64,000 nt of DNA, from positions 2,098,501-2,162,500 of the forward strand of contig NZ_JNIR01000001.1 of the NCBI RefSeq assembly GCF_000702605.1, written 5' to 3'. The notes beneath the pieces were generated by a model. That model had not been told where the DNA came from, did not search any database, and saw only the letters and a program-made list of their open reading frames with translations. The position numbers and the translations under genes were made by a program. Shown piece by piece: positions 53,408 through 62,704 of the stretch (positions are counted from its first letter, which is position 1; each line of letters begins with the position of its first letter). The stretch comes from Exiguobacterium acetylicum DSM 20416. GTDB lineage: Bacteria; Bacillota; Bacilli; Exiguobacteriales; Exiguobacteriaceae.

Positions 53408-55345
53408 TCACGTGACGATGCGGCGATAAGCACGGACCGTGACGATATAGTAGATCAGATAGACGATCGTATAACAAACAATCGCAAGTAATGTCGGACG
53501 AACGATGTTGTAGTTCAACAGTTTCTGCAAGACCTGCATCGCCACTAAACTATGAACGAGTCCGAGCACGTACGGTAAAGAGAAGACGAATCCAACAAGG
53601 CGACGGATGATGCCTGTCTGTTCCTTCTCATCGACACCAATCTTCTGGATGATGGCAAACCGTTGTTTCGATTCTTCTGCTTCCGCGAGCATCTTGAAGT
53701 AGATGATCGAACCTGTCGCAAGCAAGAAAACGAGTCCGAGGAAGCCGGCAGCAAACGCGAGTAAGCCGGTCGTTGCCGTCGTCATCGCGTAGACAGGATA
53801 ATAAGCCGCCATCTCCGTGTCCGCTTGTTTTCCATATAGTTGTGTCAACTGTTTCATCAATCCATCGTCATGACGTTCATCTGAGAACTGATAATTCGTC
53901 AGCGTGAAGCCTTTTTCCGGGATCTTCGCGAACGCATCATCGTTTACGACGAAGGCAAGTCGCTGTTTCTCATAAAGTTGAGCGATTGGTAGATTCGTCG
54001 CAGCGGTGATACGAAAGGAATCATGAACGTCCTTGATTTTAACACCGACCGGCGATTTGACTTTCATCTTTAACAAATCGTTTCCTTTGAACGTCTCAAG
54101 GACGATCGCTTCGCCTTGTTTCGGTTCTTTGATGACCGTTTTCCCGTTCGCTTTCGCGAGCTTGACGTAGTCCGAATAGTTGACGTAGCTGAATTGTCCC
54201 GGTTGGTCTTCATATGCATACGTCGCGTAGTAACGTGTAAACGTCAAAGGGTTCGGCAGATCGGTCATCTCATGGTCGACGTTCTTGACGTTGACCATCG
54301 TCCGGCTGTCGATTTTCTGGTCGGACTTCGCAATTAGCTGTTCCGCTTCTGCTTGTTTACTCGCAATCGACAGACTGTACGGGACTTGCTCCTCGACCGT
54401 CTGATCGATGAAATAATAGATCGATGTCGCTGTACCGACCGTCGTCAATGTCACGGCAGTGATGACCGTAATCGTCGACAGCATGACGGCATTCGATTTG
54501 ATTCGTGACAACAATTGCCCGTGCAGAATTAAATTCGTTCCTTTGAAATGCCGCGCTTGATTACTTAAGACGCGCAATAAGAAGATCGTGAAATAACTCA
54601 TCGTTCCGAACGTCCCGAGAATGACGCAGAGCATCAAAAGCGGTGCGACGATCGTAAAGTGATCCATCAATGGTTGTCCCGTTAAATAGTAACCGACACC
54701 GATCAAGACGACCGAAAGAACGGCTAGAATCGGATGAACTTTCGGAAGGGATTCCGCTTGTTGTTCTGCCTTGAACAATTCGATCAATGTAAAACGATAA
54801 ATCGTTCGTGCCGAACGTAAAGCGATGATTAAGAAAATCAACAGGAAGACACCGATCGTCTGTATGACGGAAGCTCCGCTGATCGTAAAGGTCGCATCGA
54901 CTTGCATCGCCATGACGGAAGCCAGCAACTGCACGAAGTATTTCGAAGCGACGGTACCGATCGCAATCCCGAGGATCAGACCAATCACCCCATACCCCAT
55001 CGTCTCAAGGAAGATCAGGCGAGCAATCTGCCCCCGTTCTAAACCAAGCAATGCATAAAGTCCGATTTCCTTCTTACGGCGGCGTAAAAAGAAGTCACTT
55101 GAATACCAGATGAAGATGGCAGAGAAAAGCGCTAGAATGACACTTGCTCCGGTAAAGACTGTTCCCAGTTTTCCGTACAATTCGTTCGCCTGAAGCATCG
55201 CTTCATTCGATCGAATCGCGAGGAACGTGTAGTAAATCAGAATCGCAAATGTGACGGCACCGAGGTACATCACGTTTTGACGAATGTTCTTCAAATTTTG
55301 AAACGCCAGTTTAGACAAGCTCACGGACGGCACCTCCGAGTTCAC
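53408..55345 (-). CDS. BceB-type ABC permease (module 1)
   Basis: The 645-residue permease has the same ten-helix plan and large extracellular domain (about 310-510) as module 2 but is only distantly similar to it in sequence. It overlaps its ATPase gene by 35 nt. It probably confers peptide-antibiotic resistance; the ligand is unknown. Confidence 0.92.
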   Translation of the reverse strand: MNSEVPSVSLSKLAFQNLKNIRQNVMYLGAVTFAILIYYTFLAIRSNEAMLQANELYGKLGTVFTGASVILALFSAIFIWYSSDFFLRRRKKEIGLYALLGLERGQIARLIFLETMGYGVIGLILGIAIGTVASKYFVQLLASVMAMQVDATFTISGASVIQTIGVFLLIFLIIALRSARTIYRFTLIELFKAEQQAESLPKVHPILAVLSVVLIGVGYYLTGQPLMDHFTIVAPLLMLCVILGTFGTMSYFTIFLLRVLSNQARHFKGTNLILHGQLLSRIKSNAVMLSTITVITAVTLTTVGTATSIYYFIDQTVEEQVPYSLSIASKQAEAEQLIAKSDQKIDSRTMVNVKNVDHEMTDLPNPLTFTRYYATYAYEDQPGQFSYVNYSDYVKLAKANGKTVIKEPKQGEAIVLETFKGNDLLKMKVKSPVGVKIKDVHDSFRITAATNLPIAQLYEKQRLAFVVNDDAFAKIPEKGFTLTNYQFSDERHDDGLMKQLTQLYGKQADTEMAAYYPVYAMTTATTGLLAFAAGFLGLVFLLATGSIIYFKMLAEAEESKQRFAIIQKIGVDEKEQTGIIRRLVGFVFSLPYVLGLVHSLVAMQVLQKLLNYNIVRPTLLAIVCYTIVYLIYYIVTVRAYRRIVT

Positions 55346-56072
55346 GCTGGACTTCCATGATCTGTTCGAAGAACTCCTTCTGCGAACCGAAGCGATGGAC
55401 TTCCTTGAACAGCTCTCCGTCCTTGACGAACAGAATTCGTTCCGCGTAAGACGCCGTCATCGGATCGTGTGTCACCATCAAGATCGTCGCGCCTTCATCA
55501 TTCAGTGATCGCATCGCTTCGAGCAATCCGGTCGCGGACTTCGAATCGAGCGCACCGGTCGGCTCGTCGGCTAAAATGAGCGACGGATCATGAATGATCG
55601 CACGCGCGGCAGCTGTCCGTTGTTTTTGTCCACCCGATAGTTCGACCGGACGTTTATCGAGTAAGTCGTGGATACCAAGTTGACGCGCCACACGATCGAC
55701 ACGTTCTAAGATCATCTTTTTATCAATGTTCGCGAGTGATAGCGGTAAGGCGATGTTTTCCCGGACCGTCATCGTATCGAGGAGATTAAAATCCTGGAAA
55801 ATGAAGCCGAGTTGTTCCCGGCGAAAGCGGGCCAATTGTTTTTCCTTCATCGCCGTCACGTCTGCTCCGTTGATTAAAATCGAGCCGTCCGTCGGCTGAT
55901 CGATCGTCGATAATAAATTGAGTAATGTCGATTTCCCGGCACCGGATGGACCCATGATACTGACGAACTCTCCTTCGTGAACACGGAGCGTCGTCGGACG
56001 CAGTGCTTCGTGGCGCGCGGTTTTCGTTTGATACGTTTTTGAAATCTGTTCTGCTTGTAAGATTGCTTTCAT
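55311..56072 (-). CDS. BceA-type ABC ATPase (module 1)
   Basis: The 253-residue ATPase has Walker A GPSGAGKST, signature LSGGQKQRT and Walker B LILADEPTGALD. It is the first gene of the whole 7-kb Bce-type cluster. A palindrome TCTTAC-N6-GTAAGA at 56155-56172 lies 83 nt upstream and is a candidate BceR site. Confidence 0.92.
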   Translation of the reverse strand: MKAILQAEQISKTYQTKTARHEALRPTTLRVHEGEFVSIMGPSGAGKSTLLNLLSTIDQPTDGSILINGADVTAMKEKQLARFRREQLGFIFQDFNLLDTMTVRENIALPLSLANIDKKMILERVDRVARQLGIHDLLDKRPVELSGGQKQRTAAARAIIHDPSLILADEPTGALDSKSATGLLEAMRSLNDEGATILMVTHDPMTASYAERILFVKDGELFKEVHRFGSQKEFFEQIMEVQRELGGAVRELV

Positions 56073-56154
56073 CTGTAATGCCTCCTGTATTTGATTCGTT
56101 ACACTCAGTCTAGTCCTTCCATGCTTTTCTCAAAATGGACTTTGCTTTCACTTC

Positions 56155-56172
56155 TCTTACAAAACGGTAAGA
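56155..56172. promoter_or_regulatory. Candidate BceR-type operator
   Basis: TCTTAC-N6-GTAAGA is a perfect 6+6 inverted repeat upstream of ABC module 1. BceR-like regulators bind inverted repeats upstream of their ABC targets; the exact consensus was not checked. Confidence 0.5.
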
Positions 56173-56187
56173 CACGGGAGGAGACAT

Positions 56188-56222
56188 CAAAAAAGCCCCC
56201 ATCCGCAAGGAATGGAGGCGTA
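56188..56222 (-). terminator. Terminator of the EIIA gene
   Basis: ACGCCTCCATTCC ... GATGGGGGCTTTTTT on the minus strand. Confidence 0.75.
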
Positions 56223-56229
56223 TCGTATC

Positions 56230-56733
56230 TTATTTATGAGTTGCTTTGAAGAGTTCTGTTTCTCCTGCGACAACAGAAGTTCCTTCAGCTGGTACAGCTG
56301 AAAGCGTGAATTGATCGTGGTTCGTCACGATGATCGGTGTGATCGTCGATGGCGCATTCGCACGGATGTACTCGAGATCGAACTCGACGAGGACGTCTCC
56401 TGCTTTGACTTTGTCACCTGACTGGACGTGAGCCGTGAAGCCTTCGCCTTTGAGGTTAACGGTATCAAGACCAACGTGGATCAAGAGTTCAAGACCATCT
56501 TCACCTTTTAGACCGATTGCGTGTTTTGTTGGGAAGATCGTTTCGACCGTTGCGTTGATCGGTGAGACGACTTTACCTTCAGTTGGTTCGATTGCGACAC
56601 CGTCGCCCATCATTTTTTGAGAGAAAACTTGATCGGGTACGTTCTCGATGTTGACGATTTTACCTGTAAGTGCAGAAGCGATTTTCGCGTTTCCTGCGTC
56701 GTTACCACCAAACAATTTTTTTAAGAATCCCAT
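56230..56733 (-). CDS. crr: PTS glucose-type EIIA component
   Basis: The 167-residue EIIA of the glucose family has the phosphorylation His in LLIHVGLDTV (about residue 92), the helper His in FPTKHAIGL (about 77) and the closing KAGDVLVEFDLE. It passes phosphate from HPr to a sugar permease. It is encoded alone, as a soluble protein. Confidence 0.93.
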   Translation of the reverse strand: MGFLKKLFGGNDAGNAKIASALTGKIVNIENVPDQVFSQKMMGDGVAIEPTEGKVVSPINATVETIFPTKHAIGLKGEDGLELLIHVGLDTVNLKGEGFTAHVQSGDKVKAGDVLVEFDLEYIRANAPSTITPIIVTNHDQFTLSAVPAEGTSVVAGETELFKATHK

Positions 56734-56908
56734 GATACTATCCCTCTACTTTCTCGATCGTTTTTCTTCCGAATGGAAGTTTCGATTTTTTATAGGAGTA
56801 AGCTGTTAGACAGCTCGCTCACGTTCTCACAAAAAGCATACGTTTGTCCCTCTAGTTTTGCAAGTATTTTTGTGTGATAATAGTTAGAAATCATAAGGAG
56901 GCGCTTAC

Positions 56909-58615
56909 ATGTTACCATTTTCAGAAATTACATATGTCCGTCCTGACCTTGCCTTGCTTGAAACATCAATGAATCAAGCGATCGCTCGACTGACGGAAGC
57001 CACACAGGTAGATGAAGCAAACGCAGCCATCACTGAGATTAATACCCTCAGAAATCAATTTGAAACGGCAAGCCAGCTCGTCGAGATCCGCCACACGATC
57101 GATACACGAGATACGTTCTACGAAACGGAGCAAGGATTCTTTGATGAAGCGAGTGCAATCTATCAAGGATATGTCTCAAGCTATTATCAAGCGTTGACGA
57201 CGCACCCACTCCGCAGTGAACTCGAACAGACGCAAGGCAAACAGTTATTCCTGATTGCTGAAGCGAGCCTGAAGACGTTCTCGGAAGAGATCATTCCGAA
57301 ACTCCAAGAAGAGAACCGTCTCTCGAGTGAATATACGAAACTGATGTCTTCTGCTCAAATCGAGTTCGATGGCAAGACGCTCAACTTATCGCAGTTCGGT
57401 CCATATCTTCAATCCCCTGATCGTGATGTCCGTAAAGCAGCTTCTGAAGCACGCTATGGCTATTTAAACGAGCATGGTGAAGCCATCGATACGATTTATG
57501 ACAAACTCGTCCGGATCCGGACAGACATCGCGAAGACACTCGGTTTCCCATCGTTCGTCGAGCTCGGATACGCACGGATGCTCCGCGTCGATTATAACCA
57601 ATCGATGGTCGAACAATACCGCGAACAAATCCGTGAGACGATCGTTCCACTCGCGACACAACTCAAAGAGCGCCAGCAACGACGGATCGGCGTCGATCAG
57701 TTGTATTACTACGATGAAGGATTTGCCTTCAAGTCTGGGAATGCGACACCGAAAGGCGAAGAGTCGTTCATCATCGAAGGCGGCAAAAAAATGTACGCGG
57801 AGATGTCACCGGAGACGAACGAGTTCTTCAACTACATGCTCGACCGGGAAGCACTCGATTTAACGGCGAAGCCTGGGAAAGCCGGCGGTGGGTATTGTAC
57901 CTACATCGCAGACGAAAAACTCCCGTTCATCTTCTCGAACTTCAATGGAACGGCAGGCGACATCGATGTCCTGACTCACGAAGTCGGGCACGCCTTCCAA
58001 GTCTATGAGAGCCGTCACCTGACTGCTCCAGAGAGTGCTTTCCCAACGTATGAAGCGTGTGAGATCCACTCGATGTCGATGGAATTCTTCGCTTATCCGT
58101 GGATGGAAGAGTTCTTCGGTGAAGAGACGGCGAAATACAAATTCAATCACCTCGCAGGAAGCGTCACATTCCTTCCGTACGGCGTTGCGATTGACGAGTT
58201 CCAACACATCATCTACAACCAACCGGAATTGACACCAGCTGAGCGTCGCGAAGCATGGCGGACGATCGAGAAGAAATACCTGCCGCATCGTGATTACGAA
58301 GCGAATGATTATCTCGATTCAGGTGCATGGTGGCATCAACAAGGACACGTCTTCGGTAGTCCGTTCTACTATATCGATTACACACTTGCTCAAGTCTGTG
58401 CCTTCCAGTTCTATGCATGGATGGAACAAGACCGGGAAGCGGCTTGGAAGTCGTATCTCGATCTCTGTCGTGCCGGCGGATCGGAAAGCTTCCTCACGCT
58501 CGTCGAACGTGCTGGATTGAAGTCTCCGTTCGCACCAGGTACGGTCGAGGCAGCCGTCGCACCGGTTAAAACCTACCTTGAACAAGCAGACGACATCGTG
58601 CTCGATCGCGTTTAA
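56909..58615 (+). CDS. M3 family oligoendopeptidase (PepF-like)
   Basis: The 568-residue zinc peptidase has the M3 motif THEVGHAFQ (HExxH, about residue 352) and the third ligand Glu in YEACEIHSMSMEF. The length and the C-terminal part (YYIDYTLAQVCAFQFY) fit the shorter PepF/M3 group. It degrades cytoplasmic peptides. AAGGAGG lies upstream of ATG 56909. Confidence 0.92.
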   Translation: MLPFSEITYVRPDLALLETSMNQAIARLTEATQVDEANAAITEINTLRNQFETASQLVEIRHTIDTRDTFYETEQGFFDEASAIYQGYVSSYYQALTTHPLRSELEQTQGKQLFLIAEASLKTFSEEIIPKLQEENRLSSEYTKLMSSAQIEFDGKTLNLSQFGPYLQSPDRDVRKAASEARYGYLNEHGEAIDTIYDKLVRIRTDIAKTLGFPSFVELGYARMLRVDYNQSMVEQYREQIRETIVPLATQLKERQQRRIGVDQLYYYDEGFAFKSGNATPKGEESFIIEGGKKMYAEMSPETNEFFNYMLDREALDLTAKPGKAGGGYCTYIADEKLPFIFSNFNGTAGDIDVLTHEVGHAFQVYESRHLTAPESAFPTYEACEIHSMSMEFFAYPWMEEFFGEETAKYKFNHLAGSVTFLPYGVAIDEFQHIIYNQPELTPAERREAWRTIEKKYLPHRDYEANDYLDSGAWWHQQGHVFGSPFYYIDYTLAQVCAFQFYAWMEQDREAAWKSYLDLCRAGGSESFLTLVERAGLKSPFAPGTVEAAVAPVKTYLEQADDIVLDRV

Positions 58616-58674
58616 TTCTTTGCGTGCAAGGTCGTACTGGCTAAAAGTCAGAACATCTCGAGCAACATCAATAA

Positions 58675-58724
58675 AAGAAGAGGCGTTTTCCAGAATATCA
58701 TCTGGAAAACGCCTCTTCTTTTTT
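58675..58724 (+). terminator. Terminator of the oligoendopeptidase gene
   Basis: AGAAGAGGCGTTTTCCAGA, loop, TCTGGAAAACGCCTCTTCT followed by TTTTT: 19 bp, perfect. Confidence 0.9.
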
Positions 58725-58750
58725 GCTACATGATTATAGAACGTATATGT

Positions 58751-58877
58751 TCATCCTTGACTCCTAGAGGAAAAGAAAGCATGACTTCCGCTTTCGTCAG
58801 GGTTAGGTAAGACCCGGCACACCGAATGGAGTGCGTGGTGCCGCGGCTTACCTCCCGCCTGTGGAAAGCAAGGATGA
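58751..58877 (+). repeat. Structured element copy 2 (unidentified RNA or MITE-like repeat)
   Basis: A 127-nt segment with outer stem TCATCCTTG / CAAGGATGA. The block ACTCCTAGAGGAAAA is followed by a hairpin GAAAGC/GCTTTC, then a stem AGGTAAG/CTTACCT (plus GGG/CCC) enclosing a GC-rich hairpin (CCGGCAC / GTGCCGCGG). The block GCCTGTGGAAAG comes before the closing stem. Blocks and order match copy 1 at 7248-7376 (minus), whereas stem sequences differ but still pair. It lies after the peptidase terminator and points into the 3' end of the GGDEF-EAL gene, so it is not a leader of a downstream gene. Confidence 0.7.
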
Positions 58878-58911
58878 CAAAAACGTTCGTAAAACGACGA
58901 TAGGACTCATT

Positions 58912-61698
58912 TCATTCAGATAGAAGCTTTTCATGGTACTTCCCGTACCAGACCCGAAACTCGTCAGCTGGAATCGGTCTTGAATAATAGAATCCTTGCG
59001 CATACTCACAGTCAAGCACTCGTAAATGATCCGCTTGTTCAAGTTCCTCGATTCCTTCAGCGACGACGTCATACTTCAGCGTATGAGCAAGCTTGATGAT
59101 CGTCTCGATGAGCGGTGCGTTTGAACACGCATCCGGACCACTGATGAACGAACGATCAATTTTTAGCCGCTGGATCGGTAATCGACTTAAGTACGACAAG
59201 GAAGAATACCCCGTACCAAAGTCGTCAATCGCAAGACGATATCCCATCTGGTGCAATGTCTGTAAGGCATCAAATACGCGTGTGTCTGAAAAGACACCAA
59301 ACGATTCCGTGATTTCAAGTTCCATCCGTTGTTCAATCCCCGGATGAATCTCTCGGACATCGGTCAGGTAATCGACGATTCGACCGGAGACGAGCTCTTT
59401 GACGGATAAGTTCGCTGAGACACGTAGTATTCCGAGCTCCGTGTCCTTCCACTCTTCGACTTGTCGAACCGTTTCAGCAACGACCCACATCCCAATCTCT
59501 TCAATCAACATCGATCGTTCAGCGATCGGAATGAAGATTGCTGGACTGATCATCCCCCGTTCAGGATGGAACCAGCGCAGGAGAGCTTCACAGCCATCGA
59601 CTTGACCTGTCGCGAGATTGATTTGTGGTTGATAGAACAGTTGAAGCTCGTTCTTTTCAATCGCTTCTCGTAATTCTCCTTCGAGGACGACCGATTCAAG
59701 ATACTCGGCACTCATCCAGGACTCGAACCAGACTGGTCCACCCTCTGTCTGTTGTTTCGCATGCTGCATCGCGATATCGACTGAGGATAATAAGGAGGTG
59801 ACCGCCACTGCATCATCCGGGTAACGGACCATGCTCATGCTGATACTGACATTGACGTATTCTCCGTTGATCTCATAGACATGTTCGATGACCTGCTTTA
59901 ATTTCTGGTAATCGACGATATCCTGTTGTCCGACCAACACGGCGAATTCATCTCCACCAATCCGTGCTGCTTGTCCCGTTCCGATGAAATGATGCTTGAG
60001 GCGATTCGCAAGATCTTTTAGAATCTGATCTCCCGCACCATGTCCGTAGATATCATTGATTCGTCGGAATTGCCGGACGCTGATAGTGACGAGTTCTCCC
60101 GGTTGAGGTGCTTTTAGGGCATCTGCCATCTTTTGCTCGAAACCATTCCGGTTCAACAAGCCCGTCAACATATCGAAGAGTGCGAGTTGTGTGATTCGTT
60201 CTTCCCGCCGGAACTGATCCGTCTCATCATGGCAGGATAAGTAGAGTGCGACGCCTGTGTCATCCTCTTTGTTTGCGACGTGGATGATATTGACGAACAT
60301 GTTCAAAATCTTTTCATTAAAGAGCATCTTACAACGAATCGTCTGACTCTGCCCTTCCAGCGATCGTCTCAACGCCCGGCGCATCCGGTTCAAATCAGCC
60401 GGATGAATCAGTTCTTCAATCGTCCATCCCGCCGGCGCATCCGTTAATTGTCGAAAGCGTTCATTCCCGTTCACGATCGTGTAATCCGATGACATCGCAA
60501 AGATTGGATCGGTATTTTGGGAAAAGAGTGATTCGATTTCCGCTTTCTTTTGTTTAATCTCTTTTGTCTTCGCATCACTATGGTCTAATAACCCAGCAAT
60601 GATGGCCGTCATCGTCCGAAAGGCTTGGACGACGGGCTGGAAATCATTTCGCTCTGGTACGTTATAACCGGATTGTCGGCGGTCTTCCGCGAAGGTATTC
60701 GCTTCTCCCTTCAGTAAAGAAAGGTCTTGGCGAAACGCGCGTAATAACGATAAGGTCAATATCAATAATCCAAGAATCAAGACACTGGTCGCGCCAAACA
60801 GAAGCCAGGCATTACGAATGATTTGATTGCCTCGATCTTGCATTTCTTGCGCGACTTGATTAAGTTCTTGATCGTATAGACGATACATGCTGGATTCATA
60901 TTGTTCGGCTTGATTTGCTAACGCAACGTACGTTGAATCTTTCGGAGCACGTAATAGGTCATCGAGCGTTTGTGTGTAGACATCCATCTGTTCCCGCATG
61001 ATTGCGATATCCTGACGTCCTGCATCATTTTGAAGCGGAATCACGTCGTACAAGGATTTGATGAGCGACTCCTGTCGCAAAGGTAAATCGATCCGCATCT
61101 GTTGAATCCGTAACTGATCTATGGAACTAGGTTCTTCTTTTTGTCGGGCATTCTTCAAGATTTCAGCGGACTTACCCAGTTGTTCTTCCATCAAAATCAG
61201 ATTGGAGAACACATTATAATAAGACCCTGTTTCTTTACTTAGCACGAGCTGATTGAAGATGATTTCACTTTTGAAGTTCGTCATCGTCGTGAAAAAGCGA
61301 TGATTCGATTCGTATCCTTGTCGTTGTAGTTTTTTGATTTCTGTCAGGACTTCTTCGCGTGTCGACTCGGTCGCTTTCATATTCGGAAGCCGGTCCGTCA
61401 ATTGTTCGAGCGATCGATTGGCCCGTTCTGAAGCTTGCGCCAAATCAGTGTCGTCATTCAAAGATGAAAAATAGTAACGCGTCACTTCTTGTTCGGCACG
61501 ATTAAAAGGTGTCACTTCGGCAATCGTTTTACCCGATTCCTTGAAACGATATCCTTCATCCAACGTTTTCGTCAAATGCTGACACGCGACGATCAACGCC
61601 ACCAAACCGATGATCGCAATCATCCATGAGAACGTTTTATAGTAGGAGCGTCTTCGAAAAGCTTCTACGATGAAGACTGGTGATAAACGTCGCAACAC
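58912..61698 (-). CDS. Membrane GGDEF-EAL protein with extracellular sensor and PAS domain
   Basis: The 928-residue protein has TM1 (about 24-42), a helical extracellular domain (about 43-300), TM2 (about 302-323), a linker and a PAS domain (about 385-505). GGDEF follows (about 510-670, motif RIGGDEF with YGHGAGD intact), then EAL (about 680-920: CEALLRW, EITES, DDFGTGYSS, EGIE). Both catalytic domains look active. The start is GTG 61698 with GGGAGG 5 nt upstream; an out-of-frame ATG overlaps it. Confidence 0.93.
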   Translation of the reverse strand: MLRRLSPVFIVEAFRRRSYYKTFSWMIAIIGLVALIVACQHLTKTLDEGYRFKESGKTIAEVTPFNRAEQEVTRYYFSSLNDDTDLAQASERANRSLEQLTDRLPNMKATESTREEVLTEIKKLQRQGYESNHRFFTTMTNFKSEIIFNQLVLSKETGSYYNVFSNLILMEEQLGKSAEILKNARQKEEPSSIDQLRIQQMRIDLPLRQESLIKSLYDVIPLQNDAGRQDIAIMREQMDVYTQTLDDLLRAPKDSTYVALANQAEQYESSMYRLYDQELNQVAQEMQDRGNQIIRNAWLLFGATSVLILGLLILTLSLLRAFRQDLSLLKGEANTFAEDRRQSGYNVPERNDFQPVVQAFRTMTAIIAGLLDHSDAKTKEIKQKKAEIESLFSQNTDPIFAMSSDYTIVNGNERFRQLTDAPAGWTIEELIHPADLNRMRRALRRSLEGQSQTIRCKMLFNEKILNMFVNIIHVANKEDDTGVALYLSCHDETDQFRREERITQLALFDMLTGLLNRNGFEQKMADALKAPQPGELVTISVRQFRRINDIYGHGAGDQILKDLANRLKHHFIGTGQAARIGGDEFAVLVGQQDIVDYQKLKQVIEHVYEINGEYVNVSISMSMVRYPDDAVAVTSLLSSVDIAMQHAKQQTEGGPVWFESWMSAEYLESVVLEGELREAIEKNELQLFYQPQINLATGQVDGCEALLRWFHPERGMISPAIFIPIAERSMLIEEIGMWVVAETVRQVEEWKDTELGILRVSANLSVKELVSGRIVDYLTDVREIHPGIEQRMELEITESFGVFSDTRVFDALQTLHQMGYRLAIDDFGTGYSSLSYLSRLPIQRLKIDRSFISGPDACSNAPLIETIIKLAHTLKYDVVAEGIEELEQADHLRVLDCEYAQGFYYSRPIPADEFRVWYGKYHEKLLSE

Positions 61699-61773
61699 AT
61701 CGTCCTCCCTAAATTGTCATTATGCTTCTATATCGTCGTCTCCTCCCGTTTCGTGAAGTCGTTTTGGGGCAAT

Positions 61774-61819
61774 AAAAAGCACTTCTTCCCACATTTCTGT
61801 GAAAATAAGTGCTTTTTTT
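61774..61819 (-). terminator. Terminator of the CBS-protein gene
   Basis: AAAAGCACTT ... AAGTGCTTTTT; the stem is short with a 22-nt internal part. Confidence 0.6.
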
Positions 61820-61836
61820 ACTAGTTTTATTCATTT

Positions 61837-62259
61837 TTAATAACTGACATTCTCTCGTGCTACTTTTTTAGCAAAATAATCGATGATATCACGTCGTCGG
61901 ATGATCCCGATAAAATGTCTTCCGTCATCAATGACGGGGACGAAATTTTGATCGGTAATGACTTCAATCATCTCTTCCATTTGCGCTGTAATTGAAACTG
62001 GTTTATAACGGACGCGTTGTTTGATATCGGTTAATCGCGTCTGCAAGACGTGGTCATAATCGGCATGCTCGAGATTTGCTTCGAGTGCCCACAAGATATC
62101 GCCTTCTGTCAGCGTTCCTGCGTATTTCCCTTTATTGTCAACGAGTGGGACCGACGTAAAACGATGATGTTTCATCTTTTCTAGTGCTTGTCTGACCGTT
62201 GACTCAGGATCTAAATATTTCACCTCATCTTTAGGTAATAAGAAAAAAGCAATATTCAT
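61837..62259 (-). CDS. CBS-domain protein, c-di-AMP-binding type (CbpB/DarB-like)
   Basis: The 140-residue protein is two CBS motifs (about 15-68: VRQALEKMKHHRFTSVPLVD; about 82-135: MEEMIEVITDQNFVPVIDD...IGIIRRRDII) with no other domain. Size and sequence match B. subtilis YkuL (DarB) and Listeria CbpB, which bind c-di-AMP and control Rel or pyruvate carboxylase. Ligand binding is inferred from the family. Confidence 0.85.
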   Translation of the reverse strand: MNIAFFLLPKDEVKYLDPESTVRQALEKMKHHRFTSVPLVDNKGKYAGTLTEGDILWALEANLEHADYDHVLQTRLTDIKQRVRYKPVSITAQMEEMIEVITDQNFVPVIDDGRHFIGIIRRRDIIDYFAKKVARENVSY

Positions 62260-62704
62260 TTCTGTTCCTCCCTAGCCACTCTGTGACACCCTTTTCATTT
62301 TATCATGAACCCCGCGTTGATTCATTTCTCAAATGATGAAAATCTCTACATAATTCCTTCATATTTAGCTATACTATTTCGATGTTCCAAGATGAAAGAT
62401 GAACTGACCGGTAACATCAACGGGTTGATGCAAGCAACGGAAGAAGCCTTGCCGACTAGATTCTTACTTTGACAGATGAATCCATTTAAGAGATTACCTG
62501 TTGAGAAGAAATATTTTTGTGTAAAGAATCCATTCTCGCACTACTGGACGATGAAAGATTCAAAAGATCCCTCGGCTTTTCCGATTGCATGTGCAGACGA
62601 AGCCTTTTTCGGAAGGCTTCGTTTTTTCTTGGTTCGTTCTCGACTATCCGTGAAAGAGGACATACACTAGAAGCAATCCACTTTATTTCGAAAGGAGTCG
62701 TGTC
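62260..62704. other. 445-nt gene-free region with possible small transcript
   Basis: It contains a TATACT -10-like box (62370-62375) and a strong terminator at 62597-62627, which together could delimit a transcript of about 245 nt. A 26-codon frame (62392-62472, MKDELTGNINGLMQATEEAL) lacks a ribosome site. The longer frame from 62476 reads through the terminator and is not credible. I recognise no known RNA family. Confidence 0.35.
62597..62627 (+). terminator. Orphan terminator
   Basis: ACGAAGCCTT, loop, AAGGCTTCGT followed by TTTTTC, with no annotated gene directly upstream on the plus strand. Confidence 0.8.

Noticed and set aside
62476-62670. 64-codon frame before the AraC gene
   Set aside because: It reads through a strong terminator hairpin and has no ribosome site or recognisable sequence.
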